Below are positions 38,585-50,560 of a DNA stretch of 64,000 nt, piece by piece. Position 1 is the first letter of the stretch; each line of letters begins with the position of its first letter. The DNA lies in NCBI GenBank assembly GCA_013396655.1, contig WBMV01003298.1, forward strand, positions 1,830,695 through 1,894,694. Reading direction: 5' to 3'. The notes under the pieces were generated by a model, which searched no databases, had not been told where the DNA came from, and saw only the letters and a list, made by a program, of their open reading frames with translations. The stretch is from Campylorhamphus procurvoides (taxonomy: Eukaryota; Chordata; Aves; Passeriformes; Dendrocolaptidae). A program made the position numbers and the translations under genes.

Positions 38585-41327
38585 CTAGAATATATCTGCT
38601 GTTATGTTTTTCTAGGTACATTATGCACAAACTAGATGTTCTTGCGAAAATCTCTATTCATTGAAATCCTTGAGGAGGAACATTAAACAATATTTCAAAA
38701 ATTTGCTACAAAGGGTGATTGGCTAACACTATTCTAAAGAGTTAAGAACTGGATTAAAACCCTATATACTATGGATTTTAAAGTATCAGTATGGCAGATG
38801 CAAAGCTATTCCTGGCCCTGGGAGCAGCTGCTCCAGAGCTGGCCTGAAGCTCAGCAGTACACAGGAACTGTTGTTGTTCTTTGCTGCTCTGCTGATAAAA
38901 GAGGAACTTGGATTCCAACACCTCCAGTCTGGCACTTTTCACAAGAATGAGCAAAACAAATTTAGCCCAAAGGATGCGGCATATTGAAAGGAGTTGGGTG
39001 TATAACACATTGGTGCAGTTGGTGTTTTGGTTGGTAAGAGAGTTACTTGCTGACTCGATGCACTGTGAACCTCTCCGGAGTTACTGCCAAGTCCATTTGA
39101 TCTGCTCCAGCTCCTTATCAGATAATTCCCCACTGAATCAAGTATATTTGCTGTTAAATCTTGGCGTTAAAATAACAAATCAAAGTTAATCACAGTTAAA
39201 TATATCCTGATTAGAGCAAATGGTTTGATGGGCAGTGCCATTTTTTAAATTGATATGTTATTTATAAAGTAAAACACTCCCGTTTGTGACAGCCTGAGCT
39301 GTTTCCATCGGGATGGGTGCCGTGGGCACTCGTTTTCCCCAGGAAGCACAAAGCTCAGCTGCCTGAGGTTATGCAATCTCATCTACCCAGGCCATTGCTA
39401 CCACATTTACATTTTCTGTGCTACTCTTACTGCTGCAGGAGCTGAACCCATTTCTGAGATAAAACACGGGGAAACGGGTTATTCTGGAACTGCATTGCTG
39501 AAACTTATGTGTGCAAATTTGGATAAAGAAGCAATGCTGTATTTCCTGACCTCAGGAGCTTCCCCAGGTTTGCAGCTTTAGCCCAACAGCTTAGCACAGA
39601 AAAGTTTTAAACAGGTGTCTCTGTGACAGGTAGATTGTTGCAACCAAAATGCCTGGAGCTTTCTTTCACTATGAGGATCTGCAGAGCAAGGAGTAAGAAT
39701 GCTTTTTTACTGTTGATCATGGAATAAGTTTGACAAAGATAACTTATAAGATTGATGTTGCCTTGAAAATGCTCCGATGTTTTCTTTACAAAGTTCTTGT
39801 TGGGTAGAAGTTTATTCTTGTGAATTGAATTTAATTTCATAGCTAGAACATCTTGAATGCATGTTAATGGGTCTGTGTCAAATGAGCCACGGATTTCTAT
39901 AATTGTGTTAAAAATATATTCAAGGATTAAAATGGCATATGTCCCTTTCCCTCTTTCATGTTGTCTACAATTTCCTAATATTTCATCATTGTTTCAGCAC
40001 AATTTTCCAAAATTGCTATAGATAACACTGCTGATAAAAGGCAGTTGTTTCAGTACCTTTTTCCAGGTACCTGGGCTGGTAGTTCATTTGACTTTTAGCA
40101 TGTGAAAGAGAACTAAGAACTATTACCATCACTTATACAGTCTCCTGATTAAATATTAAATTCTTCTGATGATTAGTGCCTAGTTCAATTCAATTCTTTC
40201 TGGTATTTGGTCTAAAACATGAAATTGATCTCACCTAGAAACCACAGCAGACTTGCAGTTGAAATTAGCACCAGTTCACAAAAGGCACACAGCTCCTCAT
40301 GGAGAGGGATTGTGAAGGAGAACTACTAGGACCAAAATACAATAAAAATCTCACTTTGTGCCTGTCATTTCAGCAATGAGAAATATTTCCTTTGCCTTCT
40401 GTAGCATGTTTGTTGTAGCTGAACAAGGAGAAAAGCGTGATCAGCTCCTACCTGATAGCTTGAGGGTAGTCAAGGCAAGGATGGAACAGCTGATGGAATC
40501 AAGAACCTGGTCAGGGATAATATTAGGATATTTTTAAGCCTCTATCTTTCTACTTGCTGGGAGTCCCTAAGGGTGTATCTACACACAGCAAAGAGCTACG
40601 TGAGCCCTCTTTAAACAAGGTGATTTCAGGAAAGGGAATGGTATAGCTTTTATAGTGTGCCATTAGATGACTTCTATAATGGATTGTGAAATGTAAGCAA
40701 CTTCAAAGAGGTTGTTGGCAGAAAAGTCATGTTATTGTACAGTTCTTTCATGGGAATATTAATATACACATGAACATGCCTAAGTTTTCTTGTTTACTTT
40801 AGTGATGTTGAGAGTCCTCAACACAAAAGCAATCTTTTACAGCTTCTTTCTATGTATACAAATTTCCTTTTCTCTTTTCAAGTTACTTTCTGCTTTTGCC
40901 TATGTTTCTCATTTGTTTTTTAGCTAGCAGGTATATTTCTGAACATCAGTGTTGCCTATATTCTAGGAGCTTATCAGCAGCTCCAAGGTTAATTTGAAAT
41001 AGATCATATGTAAGAAACTAATGAAGAATTTTACTTTAGACAAAAATCAGTATTCGCTATTTGATTGTATATCAAATGGTAATTTTTAATTTTTTTACAA
41101 AAATTCAAAAAAATACAAAATATATGCTGTCTATAGAGGTTTTTGTATATCATAGTTTTAGTATTACTTTCATGACATCCACCATTGACTTTAATGTTAA
41201 TGAGGTGACTGACAAGAGGGTCTCTAATAATCCACAGTGTTTTTTAACTCTCTGCTGAGAGGAGTCCTCCTTCCATGGGATAGCCACTGTTTGATTGATT
41301 GAATTGGCAGGCACCATGATGGGCAAA
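38585..41327. other. Non-coding stretch, nothing recognised
   Basis: Short frames only (up to 93 codons at 38908-39189, plus). No repeat is recognised before the CR1 tail near 41328. Confidence 0.55.
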
Positions 41328-41382
41328 CCAGGTTGGACTAGATGACCTTTAGGGGTCCCTTCTAATCCAAACTATTCTATGA
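41328..41382 (+). mobile_element. CR1 LINE 3' tail fragment
   Basis: The sequence CCAGGTTGGACTAGATGACC, followed by GGGGTCCCTTCTAATCCAAA and ACTATTCTATGA, is the end of a CR1 LINE in the plus orientation. Only about 55 bp are recognisable. Related sequence may extend upstream toward 41310, but I cannot place that boundary. It is a very short 5'-truncated insertion or the remnant of an older one, with no coding content. Confidence 0.85.
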
Positions 41383-43111
41383 CCTCAGGGAAATGGAATG
41401 GAACTTATTGCCAATTAAAATAGAAAAGGGCAACTATAAGGTCAGTTAGCTCCTTAAAACAGCCTGTGCTGTAACAAAATCCTTAGTGGTTCCCTGTGGA
41501 AGAGCAACAATACTCTTTTATCCTGTATATCCTCTTTCAATTCAACGTCCTCAGGATAGTACAGGCAAAGGAAAGGATTTCTCTCAGTCTCTAGCAAAGC
41601 ATGATTTAGTATTTAATTTGTTAATTGTTCTTATCATTTACACTATACTAGAAATCAGCTTTTGAGATGATATTAGGAATACCAGTGTTTGCTTAGACAT
41701 TAAAAAAGGACATCAAATTCCTCCAGATTAAATTTTAGCTTTTTTTTTTTCTCTTTTGAAACAATAAAGTAATACAGACGATTCCTGCATATGCTTATTG
41801 GATACCATTTTGGCATGTGATGGTCCTCCTTGGATGTTAATCGTCTGTATCTTTTATAAAATTAGCCACAGTCATGATTTGTTAGAAGAGGTAGGATGGA
41901 CCATTTTGATAATGTCCATAATCCCACCTTTTTCTAAAGAAAATGTGGAGCAAGCATTTCAATATGAGCAAAAATCCCAACCAGACAAATTTCAGGAGGG
42001 GAAAATGTGCATTGATCAGCTTTATAGTGCCTGGGGAGAAAGAGCAGAACGACAGCTGTTCTTTAAATTTATGCTGGAAAGCTGAATGGAGCAATGCTGT
42101 GTTTAGAGAGATTTTTGGGGTTTGTGGCAACGTGGCCAAATGAATATATGAGGAATCTGTGAAAGCACTGAGAAGCTTTTGATGCAGTTGTTGCATCCAG
42201 TATTTCCCCCTCTTTGGCGCCTTTGCTGGTGGTGACAGGAGGGAATGGATGTTTATATTAGTGCACTCCTGATTAGGGCTGTGGAAGAGAGCGGTGTGTT
42301 TGGTTGGGGTATTAATGCTGCTCAAGGTCTCTTGTCACAAATGTTTATGATGATGAGACAAATACAGAGCAATTACCATTTACTGGGTAATAATTTGGCA
42401 ACATTTGCAAGGTGGTAAACAGAAGTGACTGGAGTAATATACGAGTTGGGGCATCATCCCAAAAACCTATCAACACTAATTACAGAGCCGGTGCACCAGG
42501 TGATTGTTCAGCAAACATTTGCAAATCCTATGCTGTTTTTGTTTGTTTGTTTTCATGGGCTACAGTCTTCAGCAAGGGACCAGAGCTCTTCCATGCCAGC
42601 CTCCCTCACACTCTGCTTTCCCACCTTCCTTTTGCACCTGGATTTGTCTTGCAAAGACAGGATATTTGAGAATTGTCTGGACTTCAGAAAGCCGGTTGCA
42701 CCTCATCAGCTATTTTTCAAGGGTGAAAATTATACTGTTAATAATCGATATATATGTTAATATTTCTAATAAGGATGATAAGGAATGATTTTAATTGAGA
42801 ATTGTACACAGGACAACTGAGATCTCAGCTCTGCCAAACTTTGTGTCAATACCAGTTAGTGTGTTCATGGTTACATCTCCCACTTTTAAAGAGAAGCAAT
42901 ATTTCTGTGAGTGGGTAGTGGATGTGCTTGTGACTGAAGGCAGATACCTCAGTGCATAGAAATACCTAGAACAGATGTGACATTTTCAGACCACATAGAT
43001 CAGAGTTGTGCTTAAGGACTTGTATATTTGTAAAATCAAAATACTCCAATACACAAATACACTGATAGACATAAATTCTTCATGAATGACTGGGGGTGGG
43101 GGCAAGAAATG
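41383..43111. other. Non-coding stretch with a 147-codon shadow frame
   Basis: A minus-strand frame of 147 codons (41882-42325) is the second longest in the window. It shows no domain, and a plus-strand frame (41798-42085) covers much of the same place. I treat it as chance. A poly-T run lies at 41740-41750. Confidence 0.5.
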
Positions 43112-43258
43112 TCAACAAAATCAAACCTAAGAAAAATACACCCAAAATACCCCCACTAAGAAGCCTAAAAAAACAGACCACCACCACCAAAAAATCACGA
43201 CAAAACAAACTCCAAAAAAGCCGACAAACAAAACTATGAAAAAATTAACAAAACAGTA
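43112..43258 (+). repeat. A/C-rich, almost T-free tract
   Basis: Nearly 150 bp consist mainly of A and C, with scattered G and only a handful of T. Examples are CCACCACCACC near 43179-43189 and AAAACAAAC near 43202. It is not a clean microsatellite, as no single unit repeats throughout. Such strand-asymmetric tracts can arise by decay of a long poly-A or CA/CAA-rich array. On the minus strand it reads as a T/G-rich tract. Confidence 0.8.
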
Positions 43259-46200
43259 AGATATTGAATATGGCAGTTCTTACACTAAACCTTTAAAGCA
43301 AAATTTTTCCAACAGACTGAACAACCTCATTTTCAGGTCTCCTTTTCACATCTCCCCCCCAGGAAAGCTCTGTGTGCACGGGTGAGTTGGAGCACAGCAG
43401 CAGCTCCCCTGAAATTAGTGAGTCTCTGCACCTGCTTATCTACACAGGCAGGAGCCATGCAGGACTGGGGACACAATTGGTAAAACTTTTGATTTTTTGT
43501 TCTCCCCCCCCCAGCTTCTTGGCATCTTGGAAAAGATGGCATTCCCTCCCCTATGAAAGGGAATTTAGTGGCAATATTATAACTGCTTCACATTTATATT
43601 CTTATATGCATTTTTAACACAGGGATATTTTGAGAGGAGCCTTCAAATGGTGAAAGAGTTGTACTGTCGGTTCTTTCTTTTGTTAGGATTTATTTTCAAA
43701 AATATTTCTGTTTAATGACTGTAATGCTGCACTGTGTCTACTGATTTCTGAAGGGCTTAATCTTCTTGTACTGTGGGACTTTTTTTCTTAATTGATAGGT
43801 GTAATGTGCTAGTGGGAATGCCAGTGCTTGAAGAAGATAAAGCACTGCTCTAGCACATTTCACTTCAAGTCTTGCATGAAACCAGCCCGGTGGTCTGAGC
43901 TCAGCCTAATAAATAACACTCCCAGTGTGACATCTTCTTTTGTCGTCCAAGGCCAGCCTTTCCCTCTAACAAATGCCACAGACACTTGTTTCCAGGTTGT
44001 CTCCTCCCTTTTTTGTGGTTTTTCTACATCACTGGAACAGGCTCTGCAAGAACATGATCTAATTGACCTCCTGTGATGTGATTTGCACAATCTCATTAAG
44101 TTTCTTATCAAGCCCAGTCCTGAAGACTGAAGTCTGTAGCACTTGTGTGCACAGACAGCTCACCAGGGGAGCTGACACTGCAGAGAAACATTAGGGCTCG
44201 ACGTGCCAGTGTGTGGCTCACTGTTAAAGCTGGTAGGAGTGTCGGCAGGATCCTCGCTGAAGCTGAAAAAAACCTGTAACATGCTGTCATGAGTCCAGAA
44301 TTCTTTTTCATTTGTAAAGTAGGTAGATTTTTTCATGGTAGAAGCATATTAACTGCATAGCCTCTGGACACTTCGGCAAACGCTGTGTTATCTGAATCCC
44401 TGGAGGTTTGAGACTTATTCAACAAAGTGTCAAGAAGTTCAATTACTGCTAAACAGTTTAAGAATTTGTTGCTTGAAACTGAAGGAAGAGGCAGGACAGG
44501 ACAGTTGCCTTCTCAGGGTAACTAAGGATGCTAAAGCATTTGACCTTAACTTCACATTGCAAACTGCTACTGTCATCTGTACAGTTTTTGCAGGCAGTCT
44601 GTATTTATCCTTCCTTCTGGAAGCAGCTAACTAACCCACCAGTTATGATACGAAGTTCATTCTGTGTTAATTTTAATGTTCTCAGATGACAATCTAAATA
44701 GTTGAAGTAGGCTAGTTGTTTAAACCCCAAACTTTTACCTCTAATTCTTAAGAATCCCACCTATGTTTTGTATTTTGACTGAAATTCATCCTCTAGGCTC
44801 AAGATGTTTGACAGACCCTTCTGGCTGCTACTCCCGGTGGCCAGAGTTGTTGCATATTACCAAACACAGATAATAAGTGGAGATTGGCTGTATCTATAGA
44901 GGAATTTCTGTTCTGGGTTAGAGCCATTGCCCCAGATGAGCTCTTGAGGGCAGAAGGGAAGCAGTGGCAGAGTTCCACAGCCAAGGTTGTGGTCAAAGAT
45001 GACCTCAGAATTCTCAACTCTTGTGGGTTTTTTTAAAGTGGATATAGGACTTTTGAAGGCTGGGATGAGAGTTTAAATTTCTGCCAAGAAGGAGTGGCAA
45101 AGAGAGTGAAAGCTGTTTGGTTTTAAAGAAAGCAGTGAGAGGAGAAAGTGCAACATTCAGAGGAGCACAGAAGTTTCTTGGTGCCCCTTTAAACAGCACT
45201 CAGAAATTTTCTTTTAAATACCTCGCTGGCTTTGTTATACTTGCACCGTCATTCACAGTCATCCCACACATAGCCCCGTGTTGCTGTGTTAATTGAAGTT
45301 TTAGTCATCCAGGTAGATTAGCCCAGTGTACTCCTTGAAAATTGCATGGCATGTCATGTCATTGAACTGGAGTAAATGCAGGATAGTTTGTTTCAGAATG
45401 TTAATCATTTTGTCCTTCTCCAGATCCTAGGGGAGTCATGAGAAAAATTATTCTCCTTTCACTGTTTCTCAGAATGTAGTCTGCATTTTATTTTTGGTCC
45501 TAGTGAGTTTGCATTTAATCCTCATGGTGTTGCCCTTTTGCTCCCGTTACTCTTTGACCATTGGAAAATATGCAGCAGCAAAATCCATCAAGAGCCAAAG
45601 CTGCTCGATACACCTAGAGCCCCATATTGTATTAGCAAAAAATTTGCTATTAACATTTCATGAGGAGAGATTAATAAAACATTACACAATTAAATATTTC
45701 ATATTATCAATTAGTTCTGATCAGCAAGCTCATGGACAGTGTGGAAAAATATGATAAGGTTGAACAATCTTTAGTATTATATGTGATACTGGATGGGCAA
45801 ACCTATTTAGTAAGTCAGAGTTGATGTGGTGCAAATCACATGTTCATTTAACAGGTTTATTCTTTTAACCAAACTAATCAGTAATAATTGTTATGTCATG
45901 ACTTGGCAGTAAGGTTTTAATTAATTTAGTTTAACTAATGTGCAGAAAGTTTAATTTTTCAATAGGTTTATTCCTGCATTATTTGTTTGGATAATTTTCA
46001 TTAAAAATAGTTCTCAAATTGACCTGGAGGGAATTTGTTGACAGGAAGACAGTATTTAGTGCATTGAAAAGATTTTATTCATATATTCTGACTTCAGAAG
46101 ACCTGCTTCAGAAGATGCCTATCTCTATCAAGTATTTATGTGGCAATTCCTTAGTATTTATTTATGCCCTTATGCACCAACGTAAGCCAGCTTGTAAAAG

Positions 46201-49200
46201 TCTTGCTCAAGCTGCTGAGGAAGGAACACTTTGCAGGAATGGATTGAGCAAAGACAACTTGACACCACTAATGAAGCTTCTAAAACCTGTCCCTTTCCCC
46301 AGTGATGGAGGTTTTTCTCCTCGGTGTTTTTCCCTTCTCTTCAATTTTAAAGGCTGTATTCTGGTGTTGGGAAAAGCCTAGTAACAAAGAGTTATACTAA
46401 TTAAAGCACAGACTCCTCTAGACACCTTTTTCATCCATTTTTAGCCCTGAAATAATGAATAAATCTCCTTATTCAGTGTTATCTTTTCTCTACTTTCTTT
46501 CACTTTTCACTGCTTAAAAAGTGGGTATTTTCATGGGTCATGTATTAAAACTTACCTATTATGAACAGAAAAGTTTTGGTCTTTTTGCAATGTTCACTGG
46601 AAAGAAAGAAACTACATGCTCTTGCAGCTTGGCTCACTTGGGAATTCAGCCCCTTTTCCAGGACTTTGTGTGGTCCCCAGTGGGATGTCGTGATCATTCT
46701 TTAAATAGCAGTGTGCGCTGCCTTCCTCTCCTGTTCCCTGAAGCTACTCCATGTGCCCCGAAATGCTGCTCCATTCTCTTTCATGTGGAAACTTTCAGCT
46801 TCTCAGACTTTCAGTCTGAGAAAGGGAGTGGTAAAAAAGGGCTTTCTAGAAATGATTCTGCTGTTGACAATGCTGCAACAACACAGGGCACAGCAGCAGC
46901 CAGGGGGAAGGTTTAGGTGGGGGAACCCACCTTGGGTACCACTCAAGGTAACTCCCATTCTGTCCTTCTTGCTCCCACAGTGCTCCTGCAGGACTGAGAC
47001 AATTTGTGCCCAGTGCCCTCCAAAGCAGTCCTGGGAAATGGTTGAAATAAGGCTAACAAGGGAGAGAGGAAATGTAATGACTTTCTTTTCTTTATTCTAA
47101 TTTTTTAAAATATAAATTACTTTAAATCTGGATAGGTGAGGAGCCATTTAGAATAAGTAGTAATGCTTAAATGAGACCCATGAAGTAATTTCATTTCCTT
47201 CACAACATATTCTAGCCAGCTGATACAATGTTAAAGTTCTATCACAATTATAATCACTATCCGAATGAGAAATTCAGTACAGATGTTAATTCCCCTTGTT
47301 TACTTAAAACGGTGAAATCTGCAGTTGATGGCAGTGTAAGAAGGAAAATACCTGAAGGTAGCTCTTTCAAAAGCAATCATTTGGGAATATCTAAACCGAA
47401 CCTGTTTGAAAGGGAGGATGAGCAAACATTTACATATGAAATGTAAATTTCATACCCAGTGAGAGTGCCCGCAGTAAGAGAGCTCATCTGCATTTAGAAG
47501 ATTACAAGAGAAGGGGAATAATTTTTTACATAAATTAACTATGTAAAGTAAGTGCAAACAAAGAAAGACAGAATTCACTGAACTCAGGAAAGGAGAGAGG
47601 AAGAACTAATTGTTTTTGAAGCAAGTTACTACCTTCAATACTTCAAGATTTTTTTTTTTGAAAAAGGCACTGACCAAGAAATAAGAGTGGACTCTTAGAA
47701 AAGCATGGTACAGGCAATTTTGTCTGCTACAAAGGCTGAGATCTCTTTTGGAAGTAGAACCAGAAAGTCTTGGTTCTAAGTGGTGAAGGTGGAATCCTGG
47801 CTGCATGAAAATCAGTAGCAAAAACTGTTATGAGTATGAAAAGAAACAGGATTTTTCTCACTGTGACTTGTTGGAATAAGCAGTGAACTAAGAACAAGAA
47901 CATTCTGGATTCCAGACTCAGAAGTCTATATGATGATTAATAAATTTTTAATATCTTTTCCTCACTTTTAAACCTGCATGGTGTTTCTCACCAACTGCAC
48001 AAACCAATTAAATGAAAGGTCCCATTCATATAAAAGTAAATGATGCAATCTAATTTATTAGGTTTGGGGGTTTGTGGTGTGAATATTTTACAGTTGTCTG
48101 ATTAAATTTTGCCTCACTCCATGATGCCCTGAAATTTCTGGGAATCTTGTCTGGATGATTTGGCTTAGCCTGAGAATGATATTCTTCTGGATGCATGTGG
48201 GTGTTCGTACCTAACTAGCTAAACCCCATAGAAATATGAGAAAAGTTATTACAAAATGTTCAACCTTGAAGTGTCACAAAGGGCACTGTTTGGTTATGAG
48301 TGTTTGGGAAACTCATGGACTGCCTAGGATTTATTTAACATTTAAAAGTGGACTTTCCACAGCTGTTGGAGAAAGCTGGTAGCATTTAGGTGGGAGAACA
48401 GAGTAGCTGTGGACTAACTTGAAGTGTGAGCAGCTGGTAAAAAATACCAAGGTATTTCAAGGTATGGTGAGTCACATTTCTGGGGCCGTTGAGAATAAAA
48501 TGAGCTCTGAGGCTTCACATGAGCAGTCTGCTATGGGGATTAAGAGAGAAGGAAGCAGAAGAGGAATAAAAAAAACCCATGGCATTTGCCTGGTTTTTGC
48601 TTTAAAGTAAAACCCTGCAGTAAAACACATGCCAAATTGGAGACCTAAGCTTCCTCTAGGTGCAGGGGGAGCATCCCAAAACAACATGACTCATCAAGCC
48701 AGTGGTTAGAGCATGGAGATGTTCTGGTACCAAAACAAGGGCCCTACAGAATTTTATGCTTACAGGAGGAGCCCAGGAGTGTTCCCTAATTCAGGATTCT
48801 CTAAATTCTAATTGAAAATTCAGCATGTACCTGATCACCATGTGTACAGTGAGGCTCATAGAACTGGGCTGTGTTGCACCTACAAAGCACAATCTACAAA
48901 TCTGGCCATAACTTTTGAATATAGGAGGAAAAGAATCTGTGTTTTTCACATGATTTAAAAACTAAGAAAACAGCCATCTTTGCTGCACTATCGTTTTGTT
49001 CAGTGCGCAGCATGTTAGCTGAATTTTAATGAAAACTAATGGGTGAGACAGTTCTCAGTTTATGTGCCAATGGGTAGTGGCCACAATAAAAAAGTCTAGG
49101 TTTAGGTAGGCACTTGAGAGCCCTCATGTAAACGTACACATACAAACTTCAGTAGTTACACCCCTATTGCTTACGTATATATTTACAAATATGAAGACAT

Positions 49201-50100
49201 CTGCAGGTTTAGGAGACCATTTGAATGAAAGTTTAGAAATTAACAAGGGTTTAGATCTAAAATAAAAATTAATGGAGATTTAGATAATTTGGTTATTTGG
49301 GGCTTCCAGTCTGTGTAGATATTCCTGTCTCTGACTTACATACACTGGGATTTGTACATATGCTTCAGTCAGGGTTTCTAAATGCTTTGGGCGCTCTGAT
49401 TTATAGATATGACATTTTTTACTGGTTATTTTCAGTAAATAATTCAAATGTAAACTAGATCTTAATAAAATAAATGATTTCTTATAATATGAAAGTGAGG
49501 GTTTTCAACTACCTCTGATTCTGAATACTCAAATAAGTAACAGCAAACTGAAAGGACCTATAAATAGTAAACCTTTCTGAATATTTTAAAATTAAAAATT
49601 TAAGTTTTTGTACAAATTTTGAAAGGAAAACCTTCAGAGCCTGAAAACACTTTGAAACTAATTTACTAAAAATATTCAATTAGTTCACCCTCAAACATAT
49701 TTTGCTGTTAGGATTTAATTAATTTACAATGATTTTGTGTAAAGCATGCACTTCCCTTTTATATCAAAAGGCAATATTTGGAGCTGGTTAGAATTTCCCA
49801 GTATTCAAGGTCTCTGCCACATTTATGTTATATACAGGATTGTGCTTAAATCTTTTCTCTTTCATTCTTATAAGAACTAGGGAAAGGCCTTGCTAAAGTT
49901 ATCAAGCATTAACTATTTTCTGACACAGCCAGCCCAGTTCAGATTCCTACTACTGACCTACAGATGAATGACACCATATCCAGTACAGCTGGAAAATACC
50001 TGCAAAAATATTAATCGTATAGATGATTGATGAATTTTTCTATAGTTCATTGAATAATTTATTTTCATGACTGGTACTTAATAAACTCTACAGCCAGCCT
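43259..50100. other. Non-coding stretch, nothing recognised
   Basis: The longest frames here are 120 codons (46019-46381, plus) and a pair of overlapping plus-strand frames of about 130 codons (46521-46916 and 46711-47100). Two long frames over the same bases show a stop-poor patch and not coding. None resembles a known protein. No transposon is recognised. Confidence 0.5.
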
Positions 50101-50560
50101 TAAACCTGCTTTGTTCATCAGACACCATCCATCACGTCTCAACGCCCCGTGCAGCTGCCCTGCCACTCAGGTCCCATAATTCTCCATCTTAAGAGGAAAA
50201 ATTGTTAAGCATGGTCCCCTTTTCTTCACTCTTTAAACCTGTTCTGAAGTTTAACAACGGGATGCTTATGTTAACCTTTCTGAGACGTTCTCACAGCCCG
50301 GGTGACAGATGGGCTAATTCTGCTCTGCTGGAGCCGTGGCAGGGATGCAGCTCCTCACCAGCTGCCAGCGGGCAGGGCTGCTCTGGGACAGAGTGGCAAG
50401 GATGCTTGGAGTCAGCTCCTCCTGGGAGCTTCCCCTCAGCTGCAAAGCTCTGTAGGTGTACTTTCCTATCACCTCCCTCACAAAGCTCTGCCCTTCCTCT
50501 GTGTGTAGCTGCTCTCCCTCCCAGCCCTGCACCTGGAAAGAGTGGAAGTGATGGGCAATT
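50101..50560. other. Second GC-rich patch
   Basis: A patch of higher G+C in AT-rich DNA. Frames are open on both strands (50202-50603 plus, 133 codons; 50314-50613 minus, 99 codons). By eye I count few CpGs, clustered near 50135-50160 and 50284-50380, so it is a weaker promoter candidate than 3901-4380. The peptides are Ser/Pro/Leu-rich with no recognised domain. It may be an old GC-rich repeat. Confidence 0.4.

Noticed and set aside
41882..42325. 147-codon minus-strand frame
   Set aside because: It has no recognisable domain and is overlapped by a plus-strand frame. The hydrophobic end comes from T/A-rich bases and not from a clear membrane protein.
46019..46381. 120-codon plus-strand frame with a balanced-looking composition
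   Set aside because: No family is recognised, the start codon is not ATG, and there is no clear exon boundary, so it is not supported as a gene.
46521..47100. Two overlapping plus-strand frames of about 130 codons
   Set aside because: Different frames stay open over the same bases, which indicates a stop-poor patch and not coding. No homology is recognised.
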